Assembly (NCBI RefSeq): GCF_002455975.1
Contig: NZ_DKLM01000111.1
Coordinates: 21,926-49,846, forward strand
Source: Clostridium sp. UBA6640
GTDB taxonomy: Bacteria; Bacillota; Clostridia; Clostridiales; Clostridiaceae
Length of the DNA: 27,921 bases
Reading direction: 5' to 3'
Translations under genes and position numbers: made by a program
Notes under the pieces: model-generated
Told to the model about the DNA's origin: nothing
Databases searched by the model: none
The model's input: the letters and a program-made list of their open reading frames with translations, nothing else
Shown: piece after piece, positions 21,108 to 27,921 of the stretch
Layout of the letters: each line of letters opens with the position of its first letter
Numbering within the stretch: position 1 is the stretch's first letter

Positions 21108-23345
21108 TTGTCAATAAATAAATCTGAATGGCTAGTAGAAATGGAATGGTTAGAAAATGTACTTAGGGAGGTAAAAAGGCAATTAGAAGAAAAGAGAAAT
21201 TCCAAAGATAATTTTAAAAAAGAGGCTATTGAGACACAAAGAGAATTATGGGAAAATGTTGGAGCTGTTTCAGTAGAGAATGGTTTACAGCATGTTGTAG
21301 ATTTCATGCAATTTATTAATACTATGAAAATTCAAAAGACGAACCATGAGTTTGAAAGAAAACTAGTTGATAAATATGAGAATATGATTTCATCTCCTTA
21401 CTTTGCAAGAATGGACTTTAAGGAAGAGGGAGAGGAAAAAGCTGAAAAGTGTTATATTGGAATTTCTAACTTAATTAATGAAGATTTCGATTTTTTTATA
21501 TATGATTGGAGGGCTCCAATTTCTAGTATGTTTTATGATTATGAAATTGGAAATGCTTATTATAAATGTCCTGAAGGGATTGTAAATGGAAAAATATCAA
21601 TGAAAAGGCAATATAAAATTAGTGATGGTAAAATCGATTATATGTTTGACAGTAATATAAAAATAGATGATGAAGTGTTGCAAGATATATTAAGTAAAAG
21701 TAGTGATAATAAAATGAAGACTATTATAACTACAATTCAAAAAGAGCAAAACAAGGCAATTCGTAATGAAAAATATAAAAATTTAATTGTTCAGGGGCCA
21801 GCTGGAAGTGGGAAAACTTCTGTTGCTCTTCATAGAATTGCCTATTTATTATATAAGCATCGTGATATTATAACAGCTAAAAACATAGTGATATTTTCTC
21901 CAAATAATATTTTTAATGATTATATTTCTAACGTTTTACCTCAGCTTGGGGAAGATAATATGTTGCAAACTACATTTAAAGAATATATGCATAAAGTTCT
22001 GGAGGATGTAGATGGTAAGGAAGATTATTGTGAAATGATGGAGAAGATTTTTGGTGATAAGAGTGATCCATTTTATGATGTTAGGATTAAAAGTTTAAAA
22101 TTTAAGTCTTCTGTGAAGTTTGTTAATCTATTAAAAGTATATATAGAACACTTAGAAAAAATGAGTAGGGATTTTAGGGATATTACTTTAAGGGGGGAAG
22201 CTATAATTTCAGCAGTGGAAATACAGGAATTGTTTTATAAGGACTATAAGAGTTTACCTCTTAAGAGAAAATTAGAAAAGCTAAGGCAAAGAATTTTATA
22301 TCTTATAGAACCTTATGAAAAAAGATTAGTTGATAAAGCAGTGAAAGAAGCAGAAGAATCTGGTAAATATTTAGAGAAGAGTGAAATAGTTAAAGTAAGT
22401 AAATCCTTAGTAGGTGGAGAAATTAAAGCTATAGTTAATGAAGTGGAAAAAAAAACCAAATTTGATTTGATGAATTGCTATAAAACCTTTTATGAAGATT
22501 TAGAGAGCTTCTTAAAAATGGCAAATATTAAATATGATAATGAAAGTATTAGAGAAATTAAAAGATATACCCTAGAAAATTTAAAGACTAAAAAGATAAA
22601 TTATGAAGATCAAATAGCTTTATTATTTATAAAAGGAGCTGTAGGTGGTATTCCAAAAACAGAAGAAGTAAAGTATGTAATTATTGATGAAGCTCAAGAT
22701 TATGCACCATTACAGTATGAAATTTTCAATCAATTATTTAGCAAAGCAAATAAAACAATCCTTGGTGATATATCTCAATCTATTAACCCTTATATGAATG
22801 TTGGAAGTTATAACAATGTTGTAAATATACTTAAAGCTGAGGATACTTCTATAATAAATTTAACTAAAAGTTATAGGTCAACAATGGAAATAACTAAATT
22901 TTCACGAAAAATATTAAGTGAGGAAATTCATGATGAATACGTGGAAAGAAGTGGAGATTGGCCTAGATTAACTGGTCTTTTAGATGAAAAAGATATAAAT
23001 GAAAGAATAATAGAAGAGGTAAAAGTCCATAAGGGTTATGGGCATAACTCCATAGGAATAATAACAAAAAATATTGATGAGGCACAGAGGGTTTACAATT
23101 ATTTGAGTGATAGAATTAGTGTTAAAATGATTGTAAGTGAGGATGATGAGTATGTTGATGATATTTTAGTTATTCCTGCATATCTTGCTAAGGGGTTGGA
23201 ATTTGATGTGGTTATGATATATAATGCCAGTGATTTAAGGTATAAGGATGAAGAGGATAGGCTGCTACTTTATACAGCTTGCACAAGAGCCCTCCATGTT
23301 TTGGATATATTTTATTTAGGGAATGTATCATCATTATTAAAGTGA
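21108..23345 (+). CDS. helD: HelD-type RNA polymerase recycling motor (UvrD-like ATPase)
   Basis: 745 aa, close to Bacillus HelD (~770). It starts at TTG 21108, because AAGGAGGAG lies just upstream; the in-frame TTG 21090 overlaps that site. The N-terminal ~70 residues form a charged coiled coil that in HelD enters the polymerase secondary channel. DWRAPISSMFYDYE (~135) is a HelD signature. Walker A GPAGSGKTS (~230), DEAQDYAPLQ (~525), GDISQSINPY (~555), SYRSTMEI, and a final YTACTRALH (~721) give the split UvrD-like ATPase. HelD removes stalled RNA polymerase from DNA and in some species protects against rifamycins. It looks like a single gene with an unusual TTG start. Confidence 0.85.
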   Translation: MSINKSEWLVEMEWLENVLREVKRQLEEKRNSKDNFKKEAIETQRELWENVGAVSVENGLQHVVDFMQFINTMKIQKTNHEFERKLVDKYENMISSPYFARMDFKEEGEEKAEKCYIGISNLINEDFDFFIYDWRAPISSMFYDYEIGNAYYKCPEGIVNGKISMKRQYKISDGKIDYMFDSNIKIDDEVLQDILSKSSDNKMKTIITTIQKEQNKAIRNEKYKNLIVQGPAGSGKTSVALHRIAYLLYKHRDIITAKNIVIFSPNNIFNDYISNVLPQLGEDNMLQTTFKEYMHKVLEDVDGKEDYCEMMEKIFGDKSDPFYDVRIKSLKFKSSVKFVNLLKVYIEHLEKMSRDFRDITLRGEAIISAVEIQELFYKDYKSLPLKRKLEKLRQRILYLIEPYEKRLVDKAVKEAEESGKYLEKSEIVKVSKSLVGGEIKAIVNEVEKKTKFDLMNCYKTFYEDLESFLKMANIKYDNESIREIKRYTLENLKTKKINYEDQIALLFIKGAVGGIPKTEEVKYVIIDEAQDYAPLQYEIFNQLFSKANKTILGDISQSINPYMNVGSYNNVVNILKAEDTSIINLTKSYRSTMEITKFSRKILSEEIHDEYVERSGDWPRLTGLLDEKDINERIIEEVKVHKGYGHNSIGIITKNIDEAQRVYNYLSDRISVKMIVSEDDEYVDDILVIPAYLAKGLEFDVVMIYNASDLRYKDEEDRLLLYTACTRALHVLDIFYLGNVSSLLK

Positions 23346-23406
23346 AAATAAATAAGGAATACAGAAAAAGTCTATCTTACAATTTGTTTAAGAGGTTATG
23401 TAATAA

Positions 23407-23496
23407 TACAGTAAAATAAAAGCACATAATGGATTTATTGAGGCTAAATTAATCGAAGGAAGAATTGGATTTGTTGTAATGTTTAAGATAATATGA
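23407..23496 (+). pseudogene. Possible histidine-kinase C-terminal remnant
   Basis: After an in-frame stop the sequence reads SKIKAHNGFIEAKLIEGRIG then FVVMFKII-stop. KAHNGFIEA resembles the last ATP-lid/G2 segment (KAHGGxIEA) of sensor histidine kinases. Only ~28 codons exist. Confidence 0.35.
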
Positions 23497-23553
23497 TTTA
23501 TAACTAAAATTTTATTATTCATCAAATTGATAAAAATAATATAGAAAATAATG

Positions 23554-23584
23554 TTGACTTTGACGTCGTGACGTACTTTATACT
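23554..23584 (+). promoter_or_regulatory. MerR-type 19-bp-spacer promoter with operator
   Basis: TTGACT (23554-23559), 19 bp, TATACT (23579-23584). The spacer contains the dyad ACGTC-GT-GACGT (23563-23574). The same TGACGT half-site occurs in the other MerR promoter at 15734-15764. Confidence 0.85.
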
Positions 23585-23607
23585 TCATATTAAGGAGGGG
23601 GTATAGT

Positions 23608-24594
23608 ATGGAGCTTACAACGATTAGTGAAGTTTCAAAAAACTTTAGAGTATCTACTAGAACACTTCGGTATTATGAACAAATAGGGCTTTTGAAAAGT
23701 AGCAAAAAAGAAGGATATGCTTATAGAGCATATGATGAAGGGGCAATTTTACGTCTACAACAAATAATTATTTTAAGAAAATTACAAATTCCATTGAAAC
23801 AAATTAGCAATATACTAGAGGATGAAGATGTTGTTATAGCTATTGAAATATTTAAGAAAAATGTACATGAGCTTACAAACAAAATAGATGCACTATCAAC
23901 GATAAAAGCAATATTGATTAGCCTTATTGAGAAATTGGAAAAAAAGAAGGATATTCAAATACATCTTAAATTATTAAATAATGATTCCATACTTAATATG
24001 GTTGATACCCTATCCTTATCAAATTTCGATTTTAAGGAGGAAAAATCAATGGAAGATTTAAACAAAGCAACACAAAACTTAGAAATTCTTAAAAATGTTA
24101 GGATCATTCATTTGCCACCAAGTACAGTTGCTGCAAGTCATTACTTTGGCGAGAATCCAGAGCATAATGCTGGGGAACAGTTAGAAAAGTTTTTAAAGGA
24201 AAGTCACTTGTATGAAATAAAACCAGATGCTCGTGTTTTGGGTTTTAATCATCCATGCCCATCTAATGATAGACCTAATTATGGATATGAAGTATGGGTT
24301 ACGATTCCTGAGGATATGGATGTTCCTAAACCTCTTGAAAAGAAACATTTTAATGGTGGATTATACGCAGCACATACGATGAGCTTAGGAAATTTTCACG
24401 AGTGGAAATGGCTAGCTAATTGGGTTAATATTGATAATCCGAAATATGAAGCTAATACTATTGATGACAATGGTGAAGTTATGGGAGGATTACTAGAGGA
24501 ACATCTAAATTATGTTTATCATTCGCATCTTAACTGGCCAGAAAGTGATGAACATCAATTAGATTTACTCTTTCCAATAAAATTAAAAGATTAA
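23608..24594 (+). CDS. MerR-family regulator with GyrI-like effector domain
   Basis: 328 aa. Residues 1-70: MerR winged helix (TTISEVSKNFRVSTRTLRYY, AYRAYDEGAILRLQQI). Residues ~75-115: dimerising coiled coil. Residues ~160-328: GyrI-like/integron-associated effector-binding domain (VRIIHLPPSTVAASHYFG ... NYGYEVWVTIPEDMD ... LDLLFPIK). This domain order is that of BmrR-type sensors of hydrophobic cations. It is probably autoregulated from the 19-bp-spacer promoter, and AAGGAGGGGG precedes the ATG. No target gene lies beside it; it is followed by a terminator and the convergent M60 gene. Confidence 0.9.
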   Translation: MELTTISEVSKNFRVSTRTLRYYEQIGLLKSSKKEGYAYRAYDEGAILRLQQIIILRKLQIPLKQISNILEDEDVVIAIEIFKKNVHELTNKIDALSTIKAILISLIEKLEKKKDIQIHLKLLNNDSILNMVDTLSLSNFDFKEEKSMEDLNKATQNLEILKNVRIIHLPPSTVAASHYFGENPEHNAGEQLEKFLKESHLYEIKPDARVLGFNHPCPSNDRPNYGYEVWVTIPEDMDVPKPLEKKHFNGGLYAAHTMSLGNFHEWKWLANWVNIDNPKYEANTIDDNGEVMGGLLEEHLNYVYHSHLNWPESDEHQLDLLFPIKLKD

Positions 24595-24597
24595 ATA

Positions 24598-24640
24598 AAA
24601 TATTGGGTTAGAGGAAAATGCACCTCTAACCCAATACATT
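24598..24640. terminator. Bidirectional terminator between convergent genes
   Basis: TATTGGGTTAGAGG/CCTCTAACCCAATA, a perfect 14-bp stem with an 8-nt loop. A T-rich tail on the minus strand serves the M60 gene; the plus side serves the MerR gene. Confidence 0.9.
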
Positions 24641-24675
24641 TGAATAATTTATATATTTAGTTTAATGTACTAATT

Positions 24676-27600
24676 CTAACTTATTAATTCCCAAGGTGTA
24701 TCCCATGAATTTTGCACTTTTGTATCTGGGGCAAAGCCTCGTGACCACCATTTTGCACTATAAATCTTTCCTTTATGGCTAACCTTATCTCCAGCATAAT
24801 AGCTTATATCAGGTTTCCACTGATCTTCAAGTGGTAATTTAGGAATTTCATCCTCAGAGGACTCTTCAAGCCCAGTATCAGTAATCTTATAAGTTATACT
24901 AGCAGCTTTTTTTAATTCTAATTTATTTTCTGCATTTGTAATTAACAATCTATTATCTGGCTCGCTGTGTTTTAGTGTAATATAGTATCCAGATTTAATA
25001 GCAATATTTTTAATTAGTGATTCATTTAATTCAGTACCAATGAAGTCTTTTGTGTAAACATCATTTCCTTCAGCATCTCTAATTAAAATTGAAGCATAAC
25101 TGTCTGTAATGTAAGGATGTGGTTCAACGTTTTTTATATTAATTTCAGCTTGTTTAGAGAATAAATCTAAATTTAATTCTGCAAAAATCCAATCTCCTAA
25201 GCCTTTAAAAGTTATATTAAAGTTTTTACCTAAGTAAGGATTATTATTAGGTTTTGGTATATCATTTTCACTAATTTCTTTTAATTCATTTTTAGTAATT
25301 TGATATGAATTAGTGGAAGCTTTATTAAGTTCTAAATTCTTATCCTTATTAGTTATAAAAAGTCTATTAGAATATTCTCTGTGTTTAACTGTTAGATAAT
25401 ATCCTTCATTTAAAGGAATGTCTTTTACTAAAGCATCATTTACTTCATTACCAATAAAATCTTTATAGAAAACAGTTTCTCCAAAATTGTCTTGAATTAA
25501 AATTGAAGCATAGCTGTCATTAAAGTAATAATGAGTTTCAATATTTTCGATAGTAAGCTTACTAGTTAAGTTTGAAAGATCAAGGTCAAGTTTTGCAAAT
25601 TGCTCATCATTATATCCTTTAAAATCAAATGTAAAGAATGAACCTTCATTTGGATTCTCTTCATTTGGATTTCCTCCATTTATTGTGGAATTCGGTAAAA
25701 GGTCGTTGTATTTTGCTAACATTTCACTTTTTAAAGGTTCTGTCAAAGCATCTATTGCCAGTTTTAGCTCTATTTTTGACTCTGCACAATCACTTTTAGC
25801 CATCAGTTGTTCAGCGTTAATTTTTCCTGCAAGACTATCAATTCTTCCAGCCAATTCTTGATTTAGGTTTTGGTTTAAGCTTTGGTTTTTTAGTCCTTGG
25901 CTAGTAACAATTAGTGTATTAGTCTGATTATTAGTAAGAGAAGTTTTATTGTCTCTAATTTTTAAACGTGATGGTTCACGATGATATAATCTAATCTTAT
26001 ATCCTTCTTTTAAAGTTTGGCTACTGCTTCCTAATACTGCATTTGTACCAGTAATTGATTTTGCATAAGTAACATTATTATTTTGATCTAAAATCTCAAT
26101 TTTACCATACTGCTCATTTGGAAAATAATCATGTGGTGTCTTATTAAGAACTTTCACATTCAACTTTTGATTTTCTAAATCCACAGTAGCTGTAGCAAAT
26201 AAATTATCAGATATTCCTAAAAAGTCTATTTCTTGATTTAGTAAAGTACTTTTTGTTCGTAACTTATAATTTAAAGTTACATTATTATTAGTTTCATTAA
26301 CCTTTAAATAATGATTATCAAGTGTATATAATTTATCTGAACCATTTGTATTATAAATAGTATAAATACCTACTGGCAGTTGACCTAAAGAAAGTGTTGG
26401 GCTTGTGATAGCAACCGTTTTAACTTCTTTATCCCCATTCATTATATAAAGAGTTTGATTTTTAATTTGATTAAAATCATCAATTTTTAAATTTAAGGTT
26501 ACATTTCCTTTTAAACCAGTAATAGCTAAATCATCTGTAGTCACTAAAGATAAAGGAGTTTCAAGTTTAAGTGATTGCTGTATTTGAGAAACTTGGCTAG
26601 TAGGAACAACCTCATTTAATGGTGCAACCGGTTTATAACCTTTATATCTGTTTTCTTCCTTTTGCCAAGAGGTCATATCTCCTCCAAAGGATTCTATAAC
26701 TGGCGTAAAATCTAGTTTACTTATTTCTCCATAAGCTTTACTGAGTAAATCAAACTGTTTATAGTCAGATGTATTAAAGCCAGAAGTATTTGCTAATTTA
26801 CGATATTCTTGATTAAAATGAGTAAAGCTATCATCTCCAGCTTTATCCTTCATAAGTACATGTGCATATAGTTGTTCTCTTAATCCCCAGGTATTAAAAG
26901 CTGCTTTATCTTGATGCCAAAGCTTATTTACATTATAGTCAACAGTATTTTTTCTACCATAATCATATAGCCATCCATTTGTAAGAATATCTACGTCTGG
27001 ATCTTTTTTCTGAAGACTATGAGCATATATGTTATTCCAAACTTCTCCTCTAGTGAAATCGTCTTGATAACCGTGACCAATTTCATGTAAGGCTCCCCAA
27101 CCTTTGGATAGCCAAAAGCTAGCTACTGAATCTAAAGTTTCTGCAGTATGATTGCCACCATAATATCCGCCACCAGGACCACTCTTATCAGCTTTTATAA
27201 AATATTTATTAGGAACATTTTTATCGGTTTGAACATTTGTATTAAAACTGATTCCAGCTAATTTATTGTAATACTCAAATACTTCACGATAATAAAGAAT
27301 TAACTTATCAATAGAAGCAAAATCGTTCATATTTTTCATGTAAGCTTTATTTTTTTGTGGAACTAATAATTGAAAATAATCATCTAGTACTAAAGCAAAG
27401 GGAGCTGATGCTCTGTCCCACTCATTAAAAAACGATTGCTCATTTTGTCCTCTTTTATAAATAGGCAAAGTCTGCATACTGCCAGTTACCCTATATTCAA
27501 TTTTAGGTTTCTCACTACCACCATAAACCGTATCTACAAATGGAACGGAGCTATATGGAGTTGATATAGTAATCGATGTTTGATTAAATGTTTTAGATAC

Positions 27601-27885
27601 CTCATGTTGATTATTATCATTTAATAATCTTACAGTTAAATTTGCTCTAAAATTAGGATTTACCTGTCTAATTGTTAACTGTACATTTGCAGGTAAAATT
27701 ATCCCTAAATCTTGTTTATCATGACCAAGTCCTTTAGAAAAACCAGTCTTTCTAAGCCAAGCAGGATCTTCTAAGGTATAAAGTTCTTTTTGTTTTACTT
27801 CATCAGCATAAACATTTGTTGCAGTTCCAAATATAGTGCAAATTAGTAATACTTGAAACATTAAAAATTTTGTAAAAGTTTTCAT
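24676..27885 (-). CDS. Secreted M60-family metalloprotease (enhancin/mucinase-like) with chitin-binding domain
   Basis: 1069 aa. A signal peptide (MKTFTKFLMFQVLLICTIFG ... VYADE) exports it. The M60/enhancin catalytic part covers ~50-420, with zinc site H267-E-I-G-H271 and a third ligand at E281 (GEVWNN). Three related beta modules follow at ~550-665, 755-875 and 890-1010 (FxGxxDxxFAxxxxDL ... PHxYxxxxYxxIxIxD ... EGYYxxxxHxExxxRLxIxxxxxxL), probably mucin/glycan-binding repeats; a helical linker lies between the first two. Residues 1021-1069 are a ChtBD3/CBM5-12 domain (W-K-P ... YYAGDKVSHKGKIYSAKWW). No LPXTG, so it is released. It likely cleaves mucin-type glycoproteins. Ribosome site AAGGGGGAG. 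Confidence 0.9.
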   Translation of the reverse strand: MKTFTKFLMFQVLLICTIFGTATNVYADEVKQKELYTLEDPAWLRKTGFSKGLGHDKQDLGIILPANVQLTIRQVNPNFRANLTVRLLNDNNQHEVSKTFNQTSITISTPYSSVPFVDTVYGGSEKPKIEYRVTGSMQTLPIYKRGQNEQSFFNEWDRASAPFALVLDDYFQLLVPQKNKAYMKNMNDFASIDKLILYYREVFEYYNKLAGISFNTNVQTDKNVPNKYFIKADKSGPGGGYYGGNHTAETLDSVASFWLSKGWGALHEIGHGYQDDFTRGEVWNNIYAHSLQKKDPDVDILTNGWLYDYGRKNTVDYNVNKLWHQDKAAFNTWGLREQLYAHVLMKDKAGDDSFTHFNQEYRKLANTSGFNTSDYKQFDLLSKAYGEISKLDFTPVIESFGGDMTSWQKEENRYKGYKPVAPLNEVVPTSQVSQIQQSLKLETPLSLVTTDDLAITGLKGNVTLNLKIDDFNQIKNQTLYIMNGDKEVKTVAITSPTLSLGQLPVGIYTIYNTNGSDKLYTLDNHYLKVNETNNNVTLNYKLRTKSTLLNQEIDFLGISDNLFATATVDLENQKLNVKVLNKTPHDYFPNEQYGKIEILDQNNNVTYAKSITGTNAVLGSSSQTLKEGYKIRLYHREPSRLKIRDNKTSLTNNQTNTLIVTSQGLKNQSLNQNLNQELAGRIDSLAGKINAEQLMAKSDCAESKIELKLAIDALTEPLKSEMLAKYNDLLPNSTINGGNPNEENPNEGSFFTFDFKGYNDEQFAKLDLDLSNLTSKLTIENIETHYYFNDSYASILIQDNFGETVFYKDFIGNEVNDALVKDIPLNEGYYLTVKHREYSNRLFITNKDKNLELNKASTNSYQITKNELKEISENDIPKPNNNPYLGKNFNITFKGLGDWIFAELNLDLFSKQAEINIKNVEPHPYITDSYASILIRDAEGNDVYTKDFIGTELNESLIKNIAIKSGYYITLKHSEPDNRLLITNAENKLELKKAASITYKITDTGLEESSEDEIPKLPLEDQWKPDISYYAGDKVSHKGKIYSAKWWSRGFAPDTKVQNSWDTPWELIS

Positions 27886-27921
27886 TGGTTTCTCCCCCTT
27901 TTATTATAAATTAAGTCTGTT

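Noticed and set aside
21108..23345. DNA-repair helicase (UvrD/PcrA) for the large ATPase
   Set aside because: The coiled-coil N-terminus, DWRAPISSMFYDYE signature and ~745-aa length fit HelD; a typical UvrD begins with its Walker A near residue 30.
1..27921. CRISPR arrays, tRNA and rRNA genes
   Set aside because: I looked for regularly spaced short repeats, cloverleaf ends (CCA, TTCGANNC) and rRNA-like conserved stretches and saw none.

Overview
The window is very AT-rich, has strong AGGAGG-type ribosome binding sites, many extended -10 promoters (TGnTATAAT) and U-tailed hairpin terminators, and its protein families are clostridial in character. It most likely comes from a Clostridium sensu stricto-type Firmicute chromosome. 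I cannot name the species. There is no rRNA, tRNA, CRISPR array or complete insertion sequence.

Layout. 0.1-1.7 kb: a GNAT acetyltransferase and a divergently placed Nudix hydrolase. 1.9-4.2 kb: a promoter, a structured leader RNA with two terminators, then an RNA-repair operon made of an RNA ligase and an HD-Pnk end-healing enzyme. Two direct copies of a decayed ~120-bp sequence lie either side of 1.2-4.3 kb. 4.8-6.8 kb: an isopentenyl-isomerase-like Nudix protein followed by three dead genes, two of them broken by one in-frame stop each. 6.86-7.27 kb: a 53-codon gene on the minus strand whose mRNA would overlap a ~130-nt plus-strand RNA at the 3' ends, an arrangement like Firmicute type I toxin-antitoxin loci. 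7.8-9.4 kb: a flavodoxin-fold reductase, a fossil structured end of an IS605/TnpB-like element, and a gamma-class carbonic anhydrase. 9.7-13 kb: gene fragments (Nudix-linked regulator, FtsX/BceB-type permease, serine hydrolase tail) around an intact XRE regulator with membrane segments and an intact ATC-hydrolase-family gene. 13.3-15.7 kb (minus): an autoregulated MerR-ABC ATPase-ABC permease operon. 15.8-19.2 kb: primase and GNAT fragments, a CPBP membrane protease, and two hypothetical genes. 19.4-24.6 kb: an AraC/GyrI-like regulator, a HelD-type RNA polymerase recycling motor, and a MerR/GyrI-like regulator. 24.7-27.9 kb (minus): a large secreted M60 (enhancin/mucinase) metalloprotease with three repeated C-terminal modules and a chitin-binding domain.

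Overall it is an accessory region of mostly single-gene units for stress, antibiotic response and small-molecule modification, set among many gene remnants. Short 3'-terminal coding scars recur ahead of the intact genes: tails ending GEPYHK-stop, or YGExYLWRTKIKRxL-stop. Three copies of the second type are followed by an inverted repeat and a TGTTATAAT promoter that drives the next gene. The most rewarding items are the RNA-repair operon with its leader RNA, the candidate type I toxin-antitoxin locus, and the repeated gene-end scars.
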